64,000 bases of DNA, from the NCBI GenBank assembly GCA_024734495.1, contig JALMQS010000085.1:16556334-16620333 (forward strand). The letters are read 5' to 3'. The DNA is from Forficula auricularia (Eukaryota; Arthropoda; Insecta; Dermaptera; Forficulidae). Below, piece by piece: positions 11,220 to 21,821 of the stretch; the stretch's first letter is position 1; each line of letters starts with the position of its first letter. The notes beneath the pieces are model-generated. The model saw only the letters and a program-made list of their open reading frames with translations, searched no databases and was not told the origin of the DNA. Position numbers and translations under genes: made by a program.

Positions 11220-11860
11220 ACCATCTTTTTTTTTGAAAATAGTTGGTAGTTTTTTCAAAAAATCAGCTCGGGTTATGATTAACCAAGATGTATTTTAAAA
11301 GAGAAAGAATTCAATCAATCTTTTTCAGACAAATTCTAAGATTCTAAGATAATAGAAATATTATTAAATTGCGATATCAGAGGGGATTCATCCCCCAGGA
11401 GTCGAACCTGAGAACTAACACGCTATCCTGGCAGTCAGCTCACACCCTCGAGACAAAAACCTCTCTCTGAATTGCTATATATGATATAAGGACAGACATT
11501 TTTTACTCCATTCTTCTATTATGGAAATTAAAAAATTTAGCTTAAAATGAAAAAAAAGTTTTTCATACAAATCCTCTTATTTAAATTTATAATTAAAGTT
11601 TTGAGCATCTTTTTTTTTGAAAATAGTTGGTAGTTTTTTCAAAAAATCAGTTTTAGTTCTCAGGTTCGACTCCTGGGGGATGAATCCCCTCTGATATTGC
11701 AATTTAATAATATTTCTATTAAATTCTTAGAATTTGTCCGAAAAAGATTGATTGAATCTCTCTCTTTTAAAATGTAATATAGTATTGAAAGTTTTCTATT
11801 TGTCCGAAAAAGATTGATTGAATTCTTTCTCTTTTAAAATATAATATAGTATTGAAAGTT
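11220..11860. repeat. Mixed direct and inverted repeat carrying a tRNA-like head
   Basis: A segment (TTTATAATTAAAGTTTTGA... to CAAAAAATCAG) is directly repeated at 11200-11265 and 11583-11650. The following tRNA-like part is in opposite orientation in the two halves (11320-11453 minus, 11650-11760 plus). The tail TTTGTCCGAAAAAGATTG is tandemly repeated near 11740 and 11805. Confidence 0.6.
11395..11453 (-). ncRNA. tRNA-like / SINE head fragment
   Basis: The minus strand has a good polymerase III B box, GGTTCGACTCC, after a weak A-box-like AGCTGACTGCC. A full cloverleaf is not formed. The partial plus-strand copy (11655-11690) has the same B box. It is probably a tRNA-derived SINE remnant, not a working tRNA. 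Confidence 0.4.
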
Positions 11861-12409
11861 TTCTTTAAATGAATAAATATAAATTTTTTATAAAAAACAA
11901 TTTCCCAACGTTTATTAAAACTTCAAACGATCTGGGAATTTTATAAAATTGTAGTTTTCATTTAAATTTTGTACTATATTATTTTTATGTTTTAAATAGA
12001 GTAAAAAAAAGTTTATAATTTACCCTAAATTACATAAATTACAAAATCCAGTTCCACGCCTGGCTATAAAATCCCCCGAAAACACTTCCCGCCGTACCTA
12101 GGGACACCCTTTTAAACACCTGATCCTGTGTATAAAACTAAAATTACCCCTCACAACTCTGCACAAATCGCCAAACTCGTCAATAAATTATCAAGAAGAT
12201 ATTTTGGTGTCACTATTTCTTCTTTTCGTCATTTTCGCACTTCTTCTATGAAATAGTTCCAAGAATTTTTATTTAGCTTCTGATATATTGCTTTTTCCTC
12301 GTGCAAAATTTTCTATTCATTTCTCTGTTTGTGTTTTGCCGATTGAGATAAAAATAGTTATTCGTTGTTATGATATTTTCGCTTTATTGGCGATTATCAT
12401 TTATGATTG
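11860..12409. other. Stretch with TATA-like motifs, no gene recognised
   Basis: GGCTATAAAATC near 12063 and TGTATAAAAC near 12130 resemble core promoters and sit in locally GC-richer sequence. No ORF follows. This is weak evidence only. Confidence 0.3.
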
Positions 12410-13644
12410 AGTATCTGGGACACCGAGCGTTGCTCTGTAATTTTTTGATTCAGTTAAAAGCGAGATATTAATATTATTTTTAATTTTAAATTCAGGTAAA
12501 AAGGTCGATTTTTAATAGCAGCCAAAATAAAATAAAATTGAAATAAAATTTAATTTATATTTTTACTAACGTTTTGACCCGCTATGCCCATCATCAAGAC
12601 GTATCACTGGCCGCAAAGATTTGATTGTAATTGCAATTAAAAATAATATTATTATACACCGGGGTTCTTTCGTTGACCCTTTTAAATCCTGAAGAAGGAG
12701 GCACGATCCTTCGAATTGTCGGTTCAGAGAATGAAATTCATATTCTAATAAATTATTTTATAGAAAACTTCCTTTAATTAATTAATAATAATAATAAATT
12801 TTTATTGAACCAATTATTTTACATGCATTAGCGTATACATTTTATTTGAGCTTCGACTTCGGAGATTACATCCCCACCATCGACTGTTCTTGATCTTCTC
12901 GTGCTTGCGATAATGTTTTTAGTCCGTGTTTTTTAATTAATTAAATTGGCGATTTCTAATATATAAAAATATTTGTAATGATCTATTAGTGGAATTTAAA
13001 ATAAAAAAAAACAATTAATTTTATTAAAAGAAAATTGAAAAAAATGTAATTATAAATTTTTATTCAAACAACCACATGTGAATAATTATTTCAATTAACA
13101 AAAAACTCATTAAAAACAATTTAGCCGAAGATGAGACAGTGACAGATCGAATTGTAAACCCACAAAAACCCCTAACCCGTGAATTTCATCCAAGTCGTTA
13201 GAGCCGTTTTCGAGAAACAGATTCTATATATGTAGTGTACGGGGTTTCGCCCCTTGGGTCATAAGGGTTAATAACACACGTATTTATGATTTAATATATA
13301 TTTATTTACAAAAAGGGGGTTATACATATTCGTCTAGGGGGTCGTCGTCAAAACATCTTAAAACTCTCATCATACAATTGCTCTCAACTGGCCAACGCCT
13401 TCTCAACAACTGCTCCTCAGCTCCAACACATACACATACACACATGCATATGAGTGGGGTGGGGGTGTCAGCCGACAGCCCTTGGACACAATGGCTCGCT
13501 AAAAAGAAAGAATACGGCCACCCAGCCTAGATAGACAGCTGGTAAACACATGTATGATCTTAAACTGAAATTAAGAAAACAAATTTAAATATTCTCTACA
13601 TATATATATATATATATAAGAATTGCTCGTTTAATATAATAAGA
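12410..13644 (-). mobile_element. Helitron-like H1, minus strand, interrupted by a solo LTR
   Basis: The 3' end is at 12410 (AGTATCTGGGA then a slightly damaged ACCGAGC hairpin) and the 5' end at 13643-13644 (complement TCTTATTATATTAAACGAGC). Interior blocks match 45511-46128 and 52816-53300. Bases 13231-13600 are absent from the other copies and are a separate insertion. Confidence 0.75.
13231..13600. mobile_element. Probable solo LTR nested in a Helitron
   Basis: Comparison with Helitron 45511-46128 isolates a 370-bp insert that starts TGTAGTGTACGGGG and ends ATTCTCTACA, so it has TG...CA termini with a 5-bp inverted TGTAG/CTACA. Both flanks are TATA repeats, compatible with a 4-6 bp duplication but not proving one. 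No internal retroelement region is present. An ORF is not expected. Strand unknown. Confidence 0.7.
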
Positions 13645-13677
13645 TATAATAAGATAATTATAAAACTTTATTTACCT

Positions 13678-13760
13678 TACCACATACTTATTGGATATGG
13701 TGAAGTATTGTTCATGGAAAAAAGTGTTTTTTATTTGTTGGTATTTTCGAAATATAATAA
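13678..13760. repeat. Fragment of R2 family end
   Basis: ACCACATACTTATTGGATATGGT followed by a CATGGAAAAAAGTG-like segment corresponds to the 40742 end of the R2 element, truncated after about 80 bp. Confidence 0.45.
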
Positions 13761-14564
13761 GATAAGATTTGACTTATAAGTTAATTTAATAATTTTATTT
13801 ATGGGTTTTTCAACAAATAAGTATCTTTGATATTACTGACTGGCTTACAAATCTACTTATTTTCATGATCTATTTAATTCGGTTGATTATTTAAATAGTC
13901 GTTTGGTTTCTTTCTTTTATCAGCGACATGTGAACGATATATAGACCTATGTGTCACTATAGTTGAAAATAAAATAGAAGGATAGTGAATATGAAAGTCG
14001 TTCTATTTTCAGCCGTGGATTATTAGTCATTCTCCTTTAAGATACCTCGTATAATCGTTTATCATATAAATAGAGCATTTTACTTTATATAATAATAAAA
14101 TAAATGCGCTTCTTGTGTCTGTGACTCCAGAACTCTAATTTGGTTTTGATGGCGAGAAGAGCACGAATAAATCACCCTCATCTATTTTTAACAATATATA
14201 TTTAAATTAATACACACAAAAAATTAAGTTTTTTTTTTTATAATATCGTGATTTTTCTCAAAGTGATTTTTAATTTTATTTTTAAATAAATAAATCATAT
14301 TAGCGGGAACAAGTTCATTAAATGTCTTTAATTAACATGAAACTGATATAAATTCTAGATTTCCCTAGCTTAGATTTTATTATATATAGCACAAGGAAAT
14401 AAAAAAACCTCAAGGAAAATCTGAAGTCCAATCAGTTTTGTGTTATAGAACGTAAAATATAGCAACATATTTAAAGAAGAAATGTACTACTCGGGAAGTT
14501 CTACTGTTGTCTGTTTTTATAAAAGATTTACGGGTTTTTGAACAATTTTATGATTAATAGTTTT
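13760..14564. other. AT-rich stretch without recognised feature
   Basis: No supported gene or element boundary. Frames are short and the sequence is low complexity. Confidence 0.5.
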
Positions 14565-14760
14565 TAAGGAATTTGGTGTTGGTACTTGGTGAAACATTTT
14601 TTAAAATTATTGGATAAAAAATACTTGGTAGGTTTCACATTAAGATATAAAAAATAAAACGAATTTATTTTTGGAGAATCTTTAATCTCGATATATATAT
14701 TTCGGGTGACTAACCCATCTTCAGGAGCAACAGAAAGTAACTGACCTGGATAAGTCGAAA
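14565..14760 (-). mobile_element. Hammerhead-bearing repeat unit (family j)
   Basis: Nearly identical to 56108-56290: TTTTTAAGGAATTTGGTGTT, then GGTTTCACATTAAGATATAA, then the motif. A foldback follows immediately. The layout resembles the inverted terminal repeats of Penelope-like elements, but no coding part is present. Confidence 0.7.
14686..14728 (-). ncRNA. Hammerhead-like ribozyme motif (family j)
   Basis: Minus strand: stem I CTC, CTGAAGA, extra T, stem II GGGT/ACCC with a 5-nt loop, GAAA, an AT palindrome of 10 bases as stem III, C at the cleavage position, then GAG. All core positions fit CUGANGA...GAAA...UH. Confidence 0.6.
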
Positions 14761-15175
14761 TTGAATAAAAGTCAATGGTAAAATTTATTTTTAAGATAAC
14801 AAAGGTAAATATTTAAAATTAGTGGAGGAGAGTAGGAAGCTATTTTGTTTAATTTTGAATGGCATTCTGAGAAATGAGGATTTACATACAAAACAAATTT
14901 GCAAATATTTATAGAATGTAATCAATAATTGTACTTTTCTTAACATCTAATTGATTATTTATTAGATCAATTAAAAGTTAAGAAAAGTACAATTATTGAT
15001 TACATTCTATAAATATTTGCAAATTTGTTTTGTATGTAAATCCTCATTTCTCAGAATGCCATTCAAAATTAAACAAAATAGACTTCCTACCTTTCTCCCT
15101 CCACTAATTTTAAATATTTACCCTTTTGTTATCTTAAAAATAAATTTTACCATTGACTTGTATTCAAATTCGAAA
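14759..15175. repeat. Long palindrome FB4
   Basis: Arms of about 190 bp meet near 14960 (GTACTTTTCTTAAC / GTTAAGAAAAGTAC). A further partial direct copy of the right arm's end lies at 15180-15293. Confidence 0.85.
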
Positions 15176-15179
15176 TCCT

Positions 15180-15293
15180 AATTTCTCAGAAGGCCATTCA
15201 AAATTAAATAAAATAGACTTCCTACCTTTCTCCCCCTTCCACTAATTTTAAATATTTAACCTTTTGTTATTACCATTGACTTGTATTCAATTT
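15180..15293 (+). repeat. Tandem partial copy of the FB4 arm
   Basis: It repeats TTCTCAGAAGGCCATTCAAA through CCATTGACTTGTATTCAA from 15042-15171 with an internal deletion. Confidence 0.8.
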
Positions 15294-15295
15294 CG

Positions 15296-15555
15296 ACTCG
15301 AAAATTCTAGCCCTTTCGACCAAACTCAACCAAATTTTGTGTACATATTCTGTGGACCCCCAGAAGGCTAGAAATGCAAAAACTAACCAAATTTTCTATA
15401 CATAGTTTGGTCGAAAGGGCTAGAATTTTCATTTTTGACCCTCAACCTCATTTTGGGTGGTTAGTTTTTGCATTTCTAGCCTTCTGGGTGTCCACAGAAT
15501 ATGTAAATATACAAAATTTGATTGAGTTTGGTCAAAAGGGTTAGAATTTTCATTA
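15296..15555. repeat. Inverted repeat of R2-family middle segments
   Basis: CTAGCCCTTTCGACCAAACT with its inverted copies, GCAAAAACTAACC and GGCTAGAAATGC appear in both orientations. These are the same blocks found in R2 copies at 22 kb, 41 kb and 48.6 kb. Confidence 0.7.
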
Positions 15556-16675
15556 TTGACACCCCCTTTTTTTGGTCTGATATAATATTTAAAACACAAA
15601 AAAAAAATGATTTTATGTTATTTTCAAAAATATATTTAGTTTTTTTCTAGCTAAATTTTTTCATTTTTTATACATCTTCAAAATGTGGTAGATCTTTATG
15701 CCCCACCCTGTATAATTTTAATAGGGGGACGTGAAACATCAAATAACGGGTTTAAAACTTCCCTTTCATGTCTTATGTTTGGCATCAAGTCGGCACAAGT
15801 TATCCTTATACAATCGCAATAATATTTATTATTTGAGTTTTTGAGGTCAAACAGAAAAAAATAAATGGTATGCGTATCTGATTTCTCGAAAAAAATCCTC
15901 CTTTATGTCTTGGGTCCATATATCTTGAAAAGCCTTTGAATAAAAAAATGCATTTTAAAAATTGCATTTATAAAAATCATTTCATCAACATTTTTATTTA
16001 CTAAAATAACTACAATTAATGAAATGTAATCTTACAAAACAACTTTTGAAAAATAAAAAAATTGAATACAATTTTCCAGATGAACAATCTTTGATTCGGT
16101 GTACCGAAAAATCCTTGATCCAAAATGATTTGGCACCATGTTGTTTTCGTATTATTTAAAATAACAGCTGTGCCTTGCTTGCTGCGACCCCTCTTCCGTC
16201 CCCCATTGCCCATGAACTTAATTATTTATGGCCGGACTGTTGTAACAGTGTTTAAAAAATATTTAGCCATTTCTCATTGATGGAGATATTTTAATTGTAA
16301 CCAGAATCGTTAGTCATCTTTTTGCGCCCTAACTAACAATTATATTTTACCCCCGATATTTTTCCTCTCTCTTCGCTATATCTCTAGCATGAAGATATGA
16401 TTTTTTATTTATTTTTAATTTAGAATTTAAGCATACAATATGGATTACCTCATTATCTTTTCCATGGATAATTATGTATTTATTATGCTTTAGCTGCTTT
16501 TTTATTATCAAAGTAACTCATAGTTTGTATAAACAGCCAATGCACCCTTGGAAAGTATAATCAACAGTATACATAGATGAGATGTCGGAATTCATATACT
16601 TCCCTTAATTTTGAAAAAATGTAAAAATAAAATTTGATTCAGATAGAAGCCACAAAAAGACTACTTCAAAATGAT
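15556..16675. other. Mostly featureless stretch with a mariner-like tip
   Basis: CCACCCTGTATA at about 15704-15715 resembles a mariner end beside a TA target, but no partner end was found. A 65-residue minus-strand ORF at 16016-16213 has no recognisable domain. Confidence 0.4.
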
Positions 16676-16741
16676 TAACATTAATTAATCAAGTATGTTG
16701 GCAAGCATTTAGACAGGAAAGTATCAAATTATCATTAATTT

Positions 16742-16782
16742 ACGCGATGTTTCGTCAATTTTATTTTGGCTTCATCAGGCGT
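16742..16782 (-). ncRNA. Hammerhead-like motif, stem I ACGC/GCGT
   Basis: Minus strand: ACGC, CTGATGA, a 17-18 nt arm with CAA/TTG pairing, GAAACATC, GCGT. The 4-bp stem I is perfect and differs from GCCA/TGGT in the 17966 copy, a compensating change. Stem III palindrome is degraded (ACAT instead of ACGT). Confidence 0.5.
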
Positions 16783-16963
16783 CTCAATAAATTATGATTA
16801 ATTTCAAGATATAATATATAATTGAAAAGTTTTTTTTTGCCGAGAGTAGCAGAGTTGTTGATTCACAAAGAGAAACAAAGAGGTTGTCCTCTGCTTGATG
16901 CAAACAAACATACACACATACATATCGAGATGATATATCTGTATATATATTATTTATTTGTTT

Positions 16964-17002
16964 GAGACTATAGTTTCAAAGACTTGGTCTTCTTCATCAG
17001 TC
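16964..17002 (-). ncRNA. Hammerhead-like motif, stem II GAAGAC/GTCTTT
   Basis: Minus strand: GA, CTGATGA, extra A, GAAGAC-CAA-GTCTTT, GAAA, palindromic ACTATAGT, C, TC. Relative to GAAGGC/GCCTTC at 37834, one G:C pair became A:T with both sides changed. Confidence 0.55.
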
Positions 17003-17072
17003 TTTTTTTAATTATAAATGTTTTTCATGGAGTCAATATCGTATGGATATTGAAAATTTGGTGTTCCTTCTT

Positions 17073-17114
17073 CACTGGTGGTCAGCTTAGAACTAAGCTC
17101 GAAACTATAGTCTC
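17073..17114 (+). ncRNA. Degenerate hammerhead-like motif with intact stem II
   Basis: CTGGTGG replaces CTGATGA, so the core is broken, but AGCTTA-GAAC-TAAGCT is a perfect 6-bp stem followed by CGAAA, ACTATAGT and C. Confidence 0.4.
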
Positions 17115-17218
17115 AAACAAATAAATAATATATATACAGATATATCATCTCGATATACCATATATGTGTGTATGTTTATTTGCATCAAGCAGAGGACAAC
17201 CTCTTTGTTTCTCTTTGT

Positions 17219-17513
17219 GATATAATATATAGATGTGCACATATTTCTGAATTAACACAATTGTAATTGATTCTTTTATGTCAGAACAATTATTTAATTT
17301 ATATAAAGAAAGATTCAAATTACAGAATTATTATAACATTCACTTAAATAAATATATCTGAAGTTAAATATTTATTTAAGTGAATGTTATAATAATTCTG
17401 TAATTTGAATCTTTATTTTATATAAATTAAATAATTGTTCTGGCCATAAAAAGAATCAATTACAATTGAGTTAATTCAGAAATATGTGCACATCTATTAT
17501 ATCTTAAAATTAA
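17219..17513. repeat. Second inner palindrome
   Basis: ATAGATGTGCACATATTTCT and its complement mark the ends; the arms meet near 17355-17370. No hammerhead motif. It may be a separate MITE inserted within the outer palindrome. Confidence 0.8.
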
Positions 17514-17532
17514 TCATAAATAATTCATTGAG

Positions 17533-17573
17533 ACGCCTGATGTTGCCAAAATAAAATTGACAAAACATCGCGT
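17533..17573 (+). ncRNA. Degenerate hammerhead-like motif
   Basis: Partner arm of 16742: ACGC, CTGATGT, then GACAAAACATC, GCGT. The core has lost A9 region identity and GAAA reads AAAA, but stem I ACGC/GCGT persists. Confidence 0.35.
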
Positions 17574-17738
17574 AAATTAATGAAATTTTTTTAATTTGAT
17601 ACTTTCCTGTCTAAATACCTGCCAACATACTTGATTAATTAAATAATAAGGATGCTATAGACTTTAATAATTAACATTAATTATTTTAAAATCGCAGGAA
17701 GTGGAGAAAAATCAAACAACAGAGTTAGTTTTTAATTT

Positions 17739-17778
17739 ACCAGACGTTTCGTCATTTTATTGAGACTTCATCAGTGGC
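17739..17778 (-). ncRNA. Hammerhead-like motif (FB7 left arm)
   Basis: Minus strand: GCCA, CTGATGA, extra A, stem II GTC/GAC, GAAACGTC, TGGT. Stem III ACGT is a perfect 4-base palindrome that would pair between two molecules. Core complete. Confidence 0.55.
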
Positions 17779-17965
17779 TCATTCAATATAACTTTTGTCA
17801 AAATCTCTAAACTATAAGACACCAGTAACAAACATTTTCCATTAAAACATAATTAAAACATTTAAAAACAATATTAGATTGTTTTTTAAAATGTTTTAAT
17901 GGAAAATGTTCGTTACTGGCTGTCTTATAGTTTAGAGATTTTTGACAAAGAATTATATTGAATGA

Positions 17966-18005
17966 GCCACTGATGAAGTCTCAATAAAATGACGAAACGT
18001 CTGGT
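17966..18005 (+). ncRNA. Hammerhead-like motif (FB7 right arm)
   Basis: Same structure as 17739 on the plus strand: GCCA, CTGATGA, short stem II GTC/GAC with a 10-nt loop, GAAACGTC, TGGT. The predicted cleavage site follows C18001. Confidence 0.55.
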
Positions 18006-18744
18006 AAATTAAATAACTAATTCTGTTGTTTGATTTTTCTCCACTTCCCTGCGATTTTAAAATATTTAATAAAATATGGACGAGAATGATGAAATATTAT
18101 TAACATAAATATTTTAAATTTTAAAAATTGTCCGTAACTCTAAGAAAATCTCCTCTTAGTAACGAAATTTTTATCCTCGGGGCTAGTTTTGTCATTTCTT
18201 TTTAAAATTCCTTCCGCAATAACTATCTACTTAGTTAGGGATACTATGAGATTGGGTCGAATGTGAATAGAGCATGCAAATTTACTGAAAATTTCATTTA
18301 CCGGTAAACGATAAAAATTAAGAAAAAAAACCTGTTAAATGTTTATTAAATTCAGGCTAAATTATGAAGGTTTTGTATATTTATTTAAGAGTGGCTAGAA
18401 GAATACAAAAAGATGATTTTTTTCTTCGAATTTTTGACTGGGTTTTTCTCCTAGTGCAGGGATTCCTAAACATTTCTTTAGCGACGTATCTGTTTGATTT
18501 TTTGTTACAATAAAGGCGAAATGACTTAATAGAGGGGAAATATTTTTTTTTAAATTCACTAATTTTTCATGACAAAGAAAATGTATTAAAATTAAGAAAT
18601 TTAAATTATTTCAATAACATCTACGGCTAAAGAAATTTCACTTGTCCAAGATTGTGGATTAATTTGAGCCAGGAATATGTTAAAAAAGATTAGTGATGAT
18701 TTATCGTATAGTGAAATTGTTTTTTGATAAAGAGTGATAAAATG

Positions 18745-18786
18745 GGCCACTGAGGATGTCAAAATAAAATTGTCGAAACAACTGGG
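18745..18786 (+). ncRNA. Hammerhead-like motif, isolated
   Basis: GCCA, CTGAGGA (position 7 is free, so the core still fits), a CAA/TTG arm, CGAAACAAC, TGGG. Stem III palindrome is lost and stem II is poor. It is a single copy with no inverted partner found nearby. Confidence 0.35.
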
Positions 18787-19633
18787 CATTTAATAAATGT
18801 TCTGTGTTTTTAATGTTGTCCGATTCCCTGCTATTCCTCTTACAAATTTAGTACTACGGATGCGAATGATACCGCATTATACCGTCTTTTTCCGAAAATA
18901 AGACACTGTCTTACTTTCTTTTTGGTCCAAAATACGCGCTAGGGCTTATTTTCGGGGAGGGCAAAAATAAAAGTATATTTATATTTATTTAATATTTATT
19001 TTACACATAATACAGAAATTTAAATTTATTCAATAATTTTCCTTTTTTTTTGTTCTAATTTCTATTCTGCCTTATATTCGATACCAGCCAGGCGTGTTGA
19101 CTAGTTGGATGGCGACCACAACGGGCTTGTGAATCAACAAATTACCACTCAGGAAGATCATAATAGTACTATTATTATTTTTTAAATGAACAGTGATCCA
19201 CGATAATGGATTGAAAAATAAATAAAAGTGATCCATATACCAAAAAAAGTTGTAAAAACAAATAAATTTATATTTCAATAAAAATTACCGAAATAGCTGC
19301 GAAAACAAACAAGAGACTTAGATTTTTGTTAGGCTTTTTTATTAACTGCTTCTTTTGCAGAGATAAAAATTGAGAAACTCTCATTTAATGAATCGAGGAA
19401 GACGGGTATTATATTTTATAAACTAATATATATAAAATGGCCATGGATGCTGTGTTTGTGGCGCATCCCTAAAATTTTTAGATGATAAAAAATATTATTT
19501 TGTATTATTATGAGTGTAAAGAATAAAATGTTTAATAAAAAAAGAATAGATAGATACTGAAATTAAATTTACAAATAAAATATTCTACCACGTTAGCATT
19601 GTGACCAGGAAGACAAAATAAGTATTCGCACTA
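18787..19633. other. AT-rich stretch with one repeat-like fragment
   Basis: At 18885-18965 a motif CCGAAAATAAGACACTGTC and GGGCTTATTTTCGGGG reads like a mutated inverted pair of a DNA element. No family assigned. The rest is featureless. Confidence 0.4.
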
Positions 19634-19983
19634 TTGTTAGGGCTCTCTTGGGGTGAGTGCTGTGTGGCGCTCGTGCCGCGCCCCCATCAAGTCGATGGGG
19701 TCCTAACAATCTTGCGTGTGCAGAGTTGTAGGTTGCGTGCTCATATAGGGTGTGTGCAAGGGAGGGGCTGCTGGATGGCGGTGGCCCCTCCAGATCCGAA
19801 TGTTCGAATCGGTTCGCTTCTCCAGTCGAAATCGAGTCGCTTTAATTATAGCATGGCTGATAATATTTCAGTCAGCAGAAGCGACGCAACGATCCGACTG
19901 AGTCATCTAGCGGCCGTGTCTCAAGGCTCGTCGCCACAAGCGAGAGCGGGCCGCTACACGCACTTTCAATATATATCTTCATA
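19634..19983 (+). other. GC-rich block, possible decayed LTR or exon
   Basis: TTGTTAGG at 19633 and CCTAACAA near 19703-19710 form an inverted pair around a hairpin (CCCCATC-AAGTC-GATGGGG). The block is open in one frame for 116 codons, but the translation is arginine- and serine-rich without a domain I know. Composition is strikingly different from both flanks. Confidence 0.35.
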
Positions 19984-20127
19984 ATGCTCATCAAATTCCG
20001 TTTCTAGTTTGGAAAATACAACGGCCCATCTCTCTGAAGTTGTTTTTTCTTTCAGGTCTGAAGATTTTATTTCATTTAATAATATAGCGTTTATATTATT
20101 TGATTAAATAAAAAAGTGTCATTTATA

Positions 20128-20769
20128 CGGGTGCGTCAGAATGCAGTCCCTGATTTGAAGGGTTAATTCATATTACATAAAAAAGGTTTTTATTAGTCAA
20201 AAGTACATTTAATACCGTTTTTTTTCACGATGTTTTGAAAAAGATATCGCCCAAATAGCGGCTTTAGCATGTAATGCAGATATAGTTTTCGGCCATTCTT
20301 TCCAGTATATCTTGGGAAGTTCCACCGATGACGCTCTCAATCGATCTGAAGATCTTGTTGAAACCAGAAGGCTTCGTGTTCCTCGCCATACTCTTCCATT
20401 TTGGGTCGCAAATAGTTCTCCAACATGTCACATAAGCGAGCCGAATTCGCGGTAACAGTTAATCCTTTGGATTCAAAAAAATAAGGCCCAATAATGCCTA
20501 TAGAGCACACAGCGCACCAAATTGTTACTTTGGGACTGTGAAGAGGTCTTTGATACAGTTTACAAGGGTTTTCAGAAAATTTTAACGAAAAACTCCGTTT
20601 TTAAAAAACGTCTCCACAACAAAGCCACGTTGCTCACCTGACCACGGCATAGTGTCTACTGAGAACGGTATTGCTCACCCAACCTAACGGCACCTGCCAC
20701 GCCCGTCTATTCGGTCTGGGGACCCTTCAGTGATTTTTGGAACTAGGGACTGCATTCTGCACCATTCTG
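20128..20769 (-). mobile_element. mariner/Tc1-like element, internally deleted
   Basis: Terminal inverted repeats of about 25 bp (CAGAATGCAGTCCCT and complement AGGGACTGCATTCTG) beside TA at 20126-20127 and 20770-20771. It encloses a broken transposase on the minus strand. At about 640 bp it is half the usual 1.3 kb. Confidence 0.8.
20200..20590 (-). pseudogene. mariner/Tc1-like transposase fragment
   Basis: The minus-strand translation includes HSPKVTIWCAV, IGIIGPYFFES, DMLENYLRPKMEE and AFWFQQD, the familiar block around the second catalytic aspartate of mariner/Tc1 transposases. Straight after FQQD the expected DGATAHTA... and DLNP parts are missing; the frame then shifts to a C-terminal piece (MAENYICIT). 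So a deletion removed the second to third catalytic acid region, and the N-terminal DNA-binding domain is also absent. It cannot be functional; it is a molecular fossil. The family identity is recognised from the motifs, not from a search. Confidence 0.8.
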
Positions 20770-20775
20770 TATTTA

Positions 20776-21821
20776 TAGCAGGTTTTTTAGTTTTCAAATT
20801 TTCAATATAAATAGCACAATCAAAAAAGTTTCGGGACTAATGTTTAAAGGCAAGTGATTCTTCTTGAATTGATTTGAGTGGAATAAAGAAGGATTCAGGT
20901 AGTAGCAGGCAAATAGAACTTTAACGAATTTGTTTAATTTTTTAAAGTAGAAGGTAAAAAATAGTTTCTAAAGCAAAGATATGTAACCAGAGATGAAATC
21001 ATATATAGTGAACTTAATAATACTTGGCAGCAAGCCTAAAGGTATCTTTTAGAAGTGAAAAGCGGAACGTCAAATGAAACTAATCGTCATGAACCCACAG
21101 GCAGCGGCACATTTTATTTCTAAATAAACAGAAGAAAATAGATGTGGAAGGAAAAAATGGTGAGATTCCAATGCATTTCAACACCCATTTAATTAGAATA
21201 ACAACTGGAGAGTCATTCTACACTCGAACATTAAATTGCACATCAGCGTCGTCTCGCACCGAGATATATAATATTTTTCGCCTGAAATTTAATTGTCGGC
21301 CATAAACTTCGTTTAAAATGTAAACTGAGAATTTTGTTTTTTTGCAACAGAGAGATGAGAGAATCTAATTATCTTATCGTAAAAGAACAACAAAGTTTGT
21401 CAATTTTAGAATTAAGTAAAAAAAAAAAAAAATTGTTCCCATGTGCAAATACCTGTTCGCTTGTCCGAAAATAGTACTATTTACATTTTTGTGTTTTTAC
21501 CAGTTCGTCGTAATGGAAAACGGATAATCCTTCTATCCTAATGGATTGCTATTTGTTTATTTGAACGTAAACAATCTAATTGGAAAAAAATCCTCTACAC
21601 GTTAAAAATAAGTTTTGAGTTGATTAAACTTTTATCATTTTGTTTATAATTATTCTAATAAATACGTATATGTTAAAATCATACTTAAAAAAATCATATT
21701 TTTTCTAGCTTCCCGTGAACCATTCATTTTGATAATGCATACCGGCATCAATAACGTCACAACTCAAAAATGCAAGAATATGAGTTGATTCCCTATTCAA
21801 AACAACAAGAGACCAAATATG
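20776..21821. other. AT-rich stretch without recognised feature
   Basis: No supported gene. It contains a poly-A run near 21420. Frames are short. Confidence 0.5.

Larger units (their letters stand above)
16838..17219. repeat. Inner palindrome with hammerhead-like motifs in both arms
   Basis: Arms begin GTTGATTCACAAAGAGAAAC and end with its complement. TTGCCGAGAGTAGCAGA at the left edge is also the left edge of the palindrome at 55558, linking the two families. Confidence 0.8.
16676..17645. repeat. Outer palindrome of a triple nest (FB5)
   Basis: Left arm 16676-16815 (AATCAAGTATGTTGGCA, ACTTTCCTGTC complement, TTTACGCGATGTTT) pairs with 17500-17645. Two further palindromes (16838-17219 and 17219-17513) sit inside. 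Each outer arm carries a hammerhead-like motif. Confidence 0.8.
17683..18062. repeat. Palindrome FB7 with paired hammerhead-like motifs
   Basis: TTTTAAAATCGCAGG at the left and CCTGCGATTTTAAAA at the right bound arms of about 180 bp that meet near 17870. Each arm carries one motif. Confidence 0.85.

Noticed and set aside
12060..12140. TATA boxes at 12066 and 12130
   Set aside because: TATAAAA is frequent by chance at this AT content, and no transcript or ORF follows.
15700..15718. CCACCCTGTATA as a mariner end
   Set aside because: No matching opposite end or transposase was found in the neighbourhood, so no element is called.
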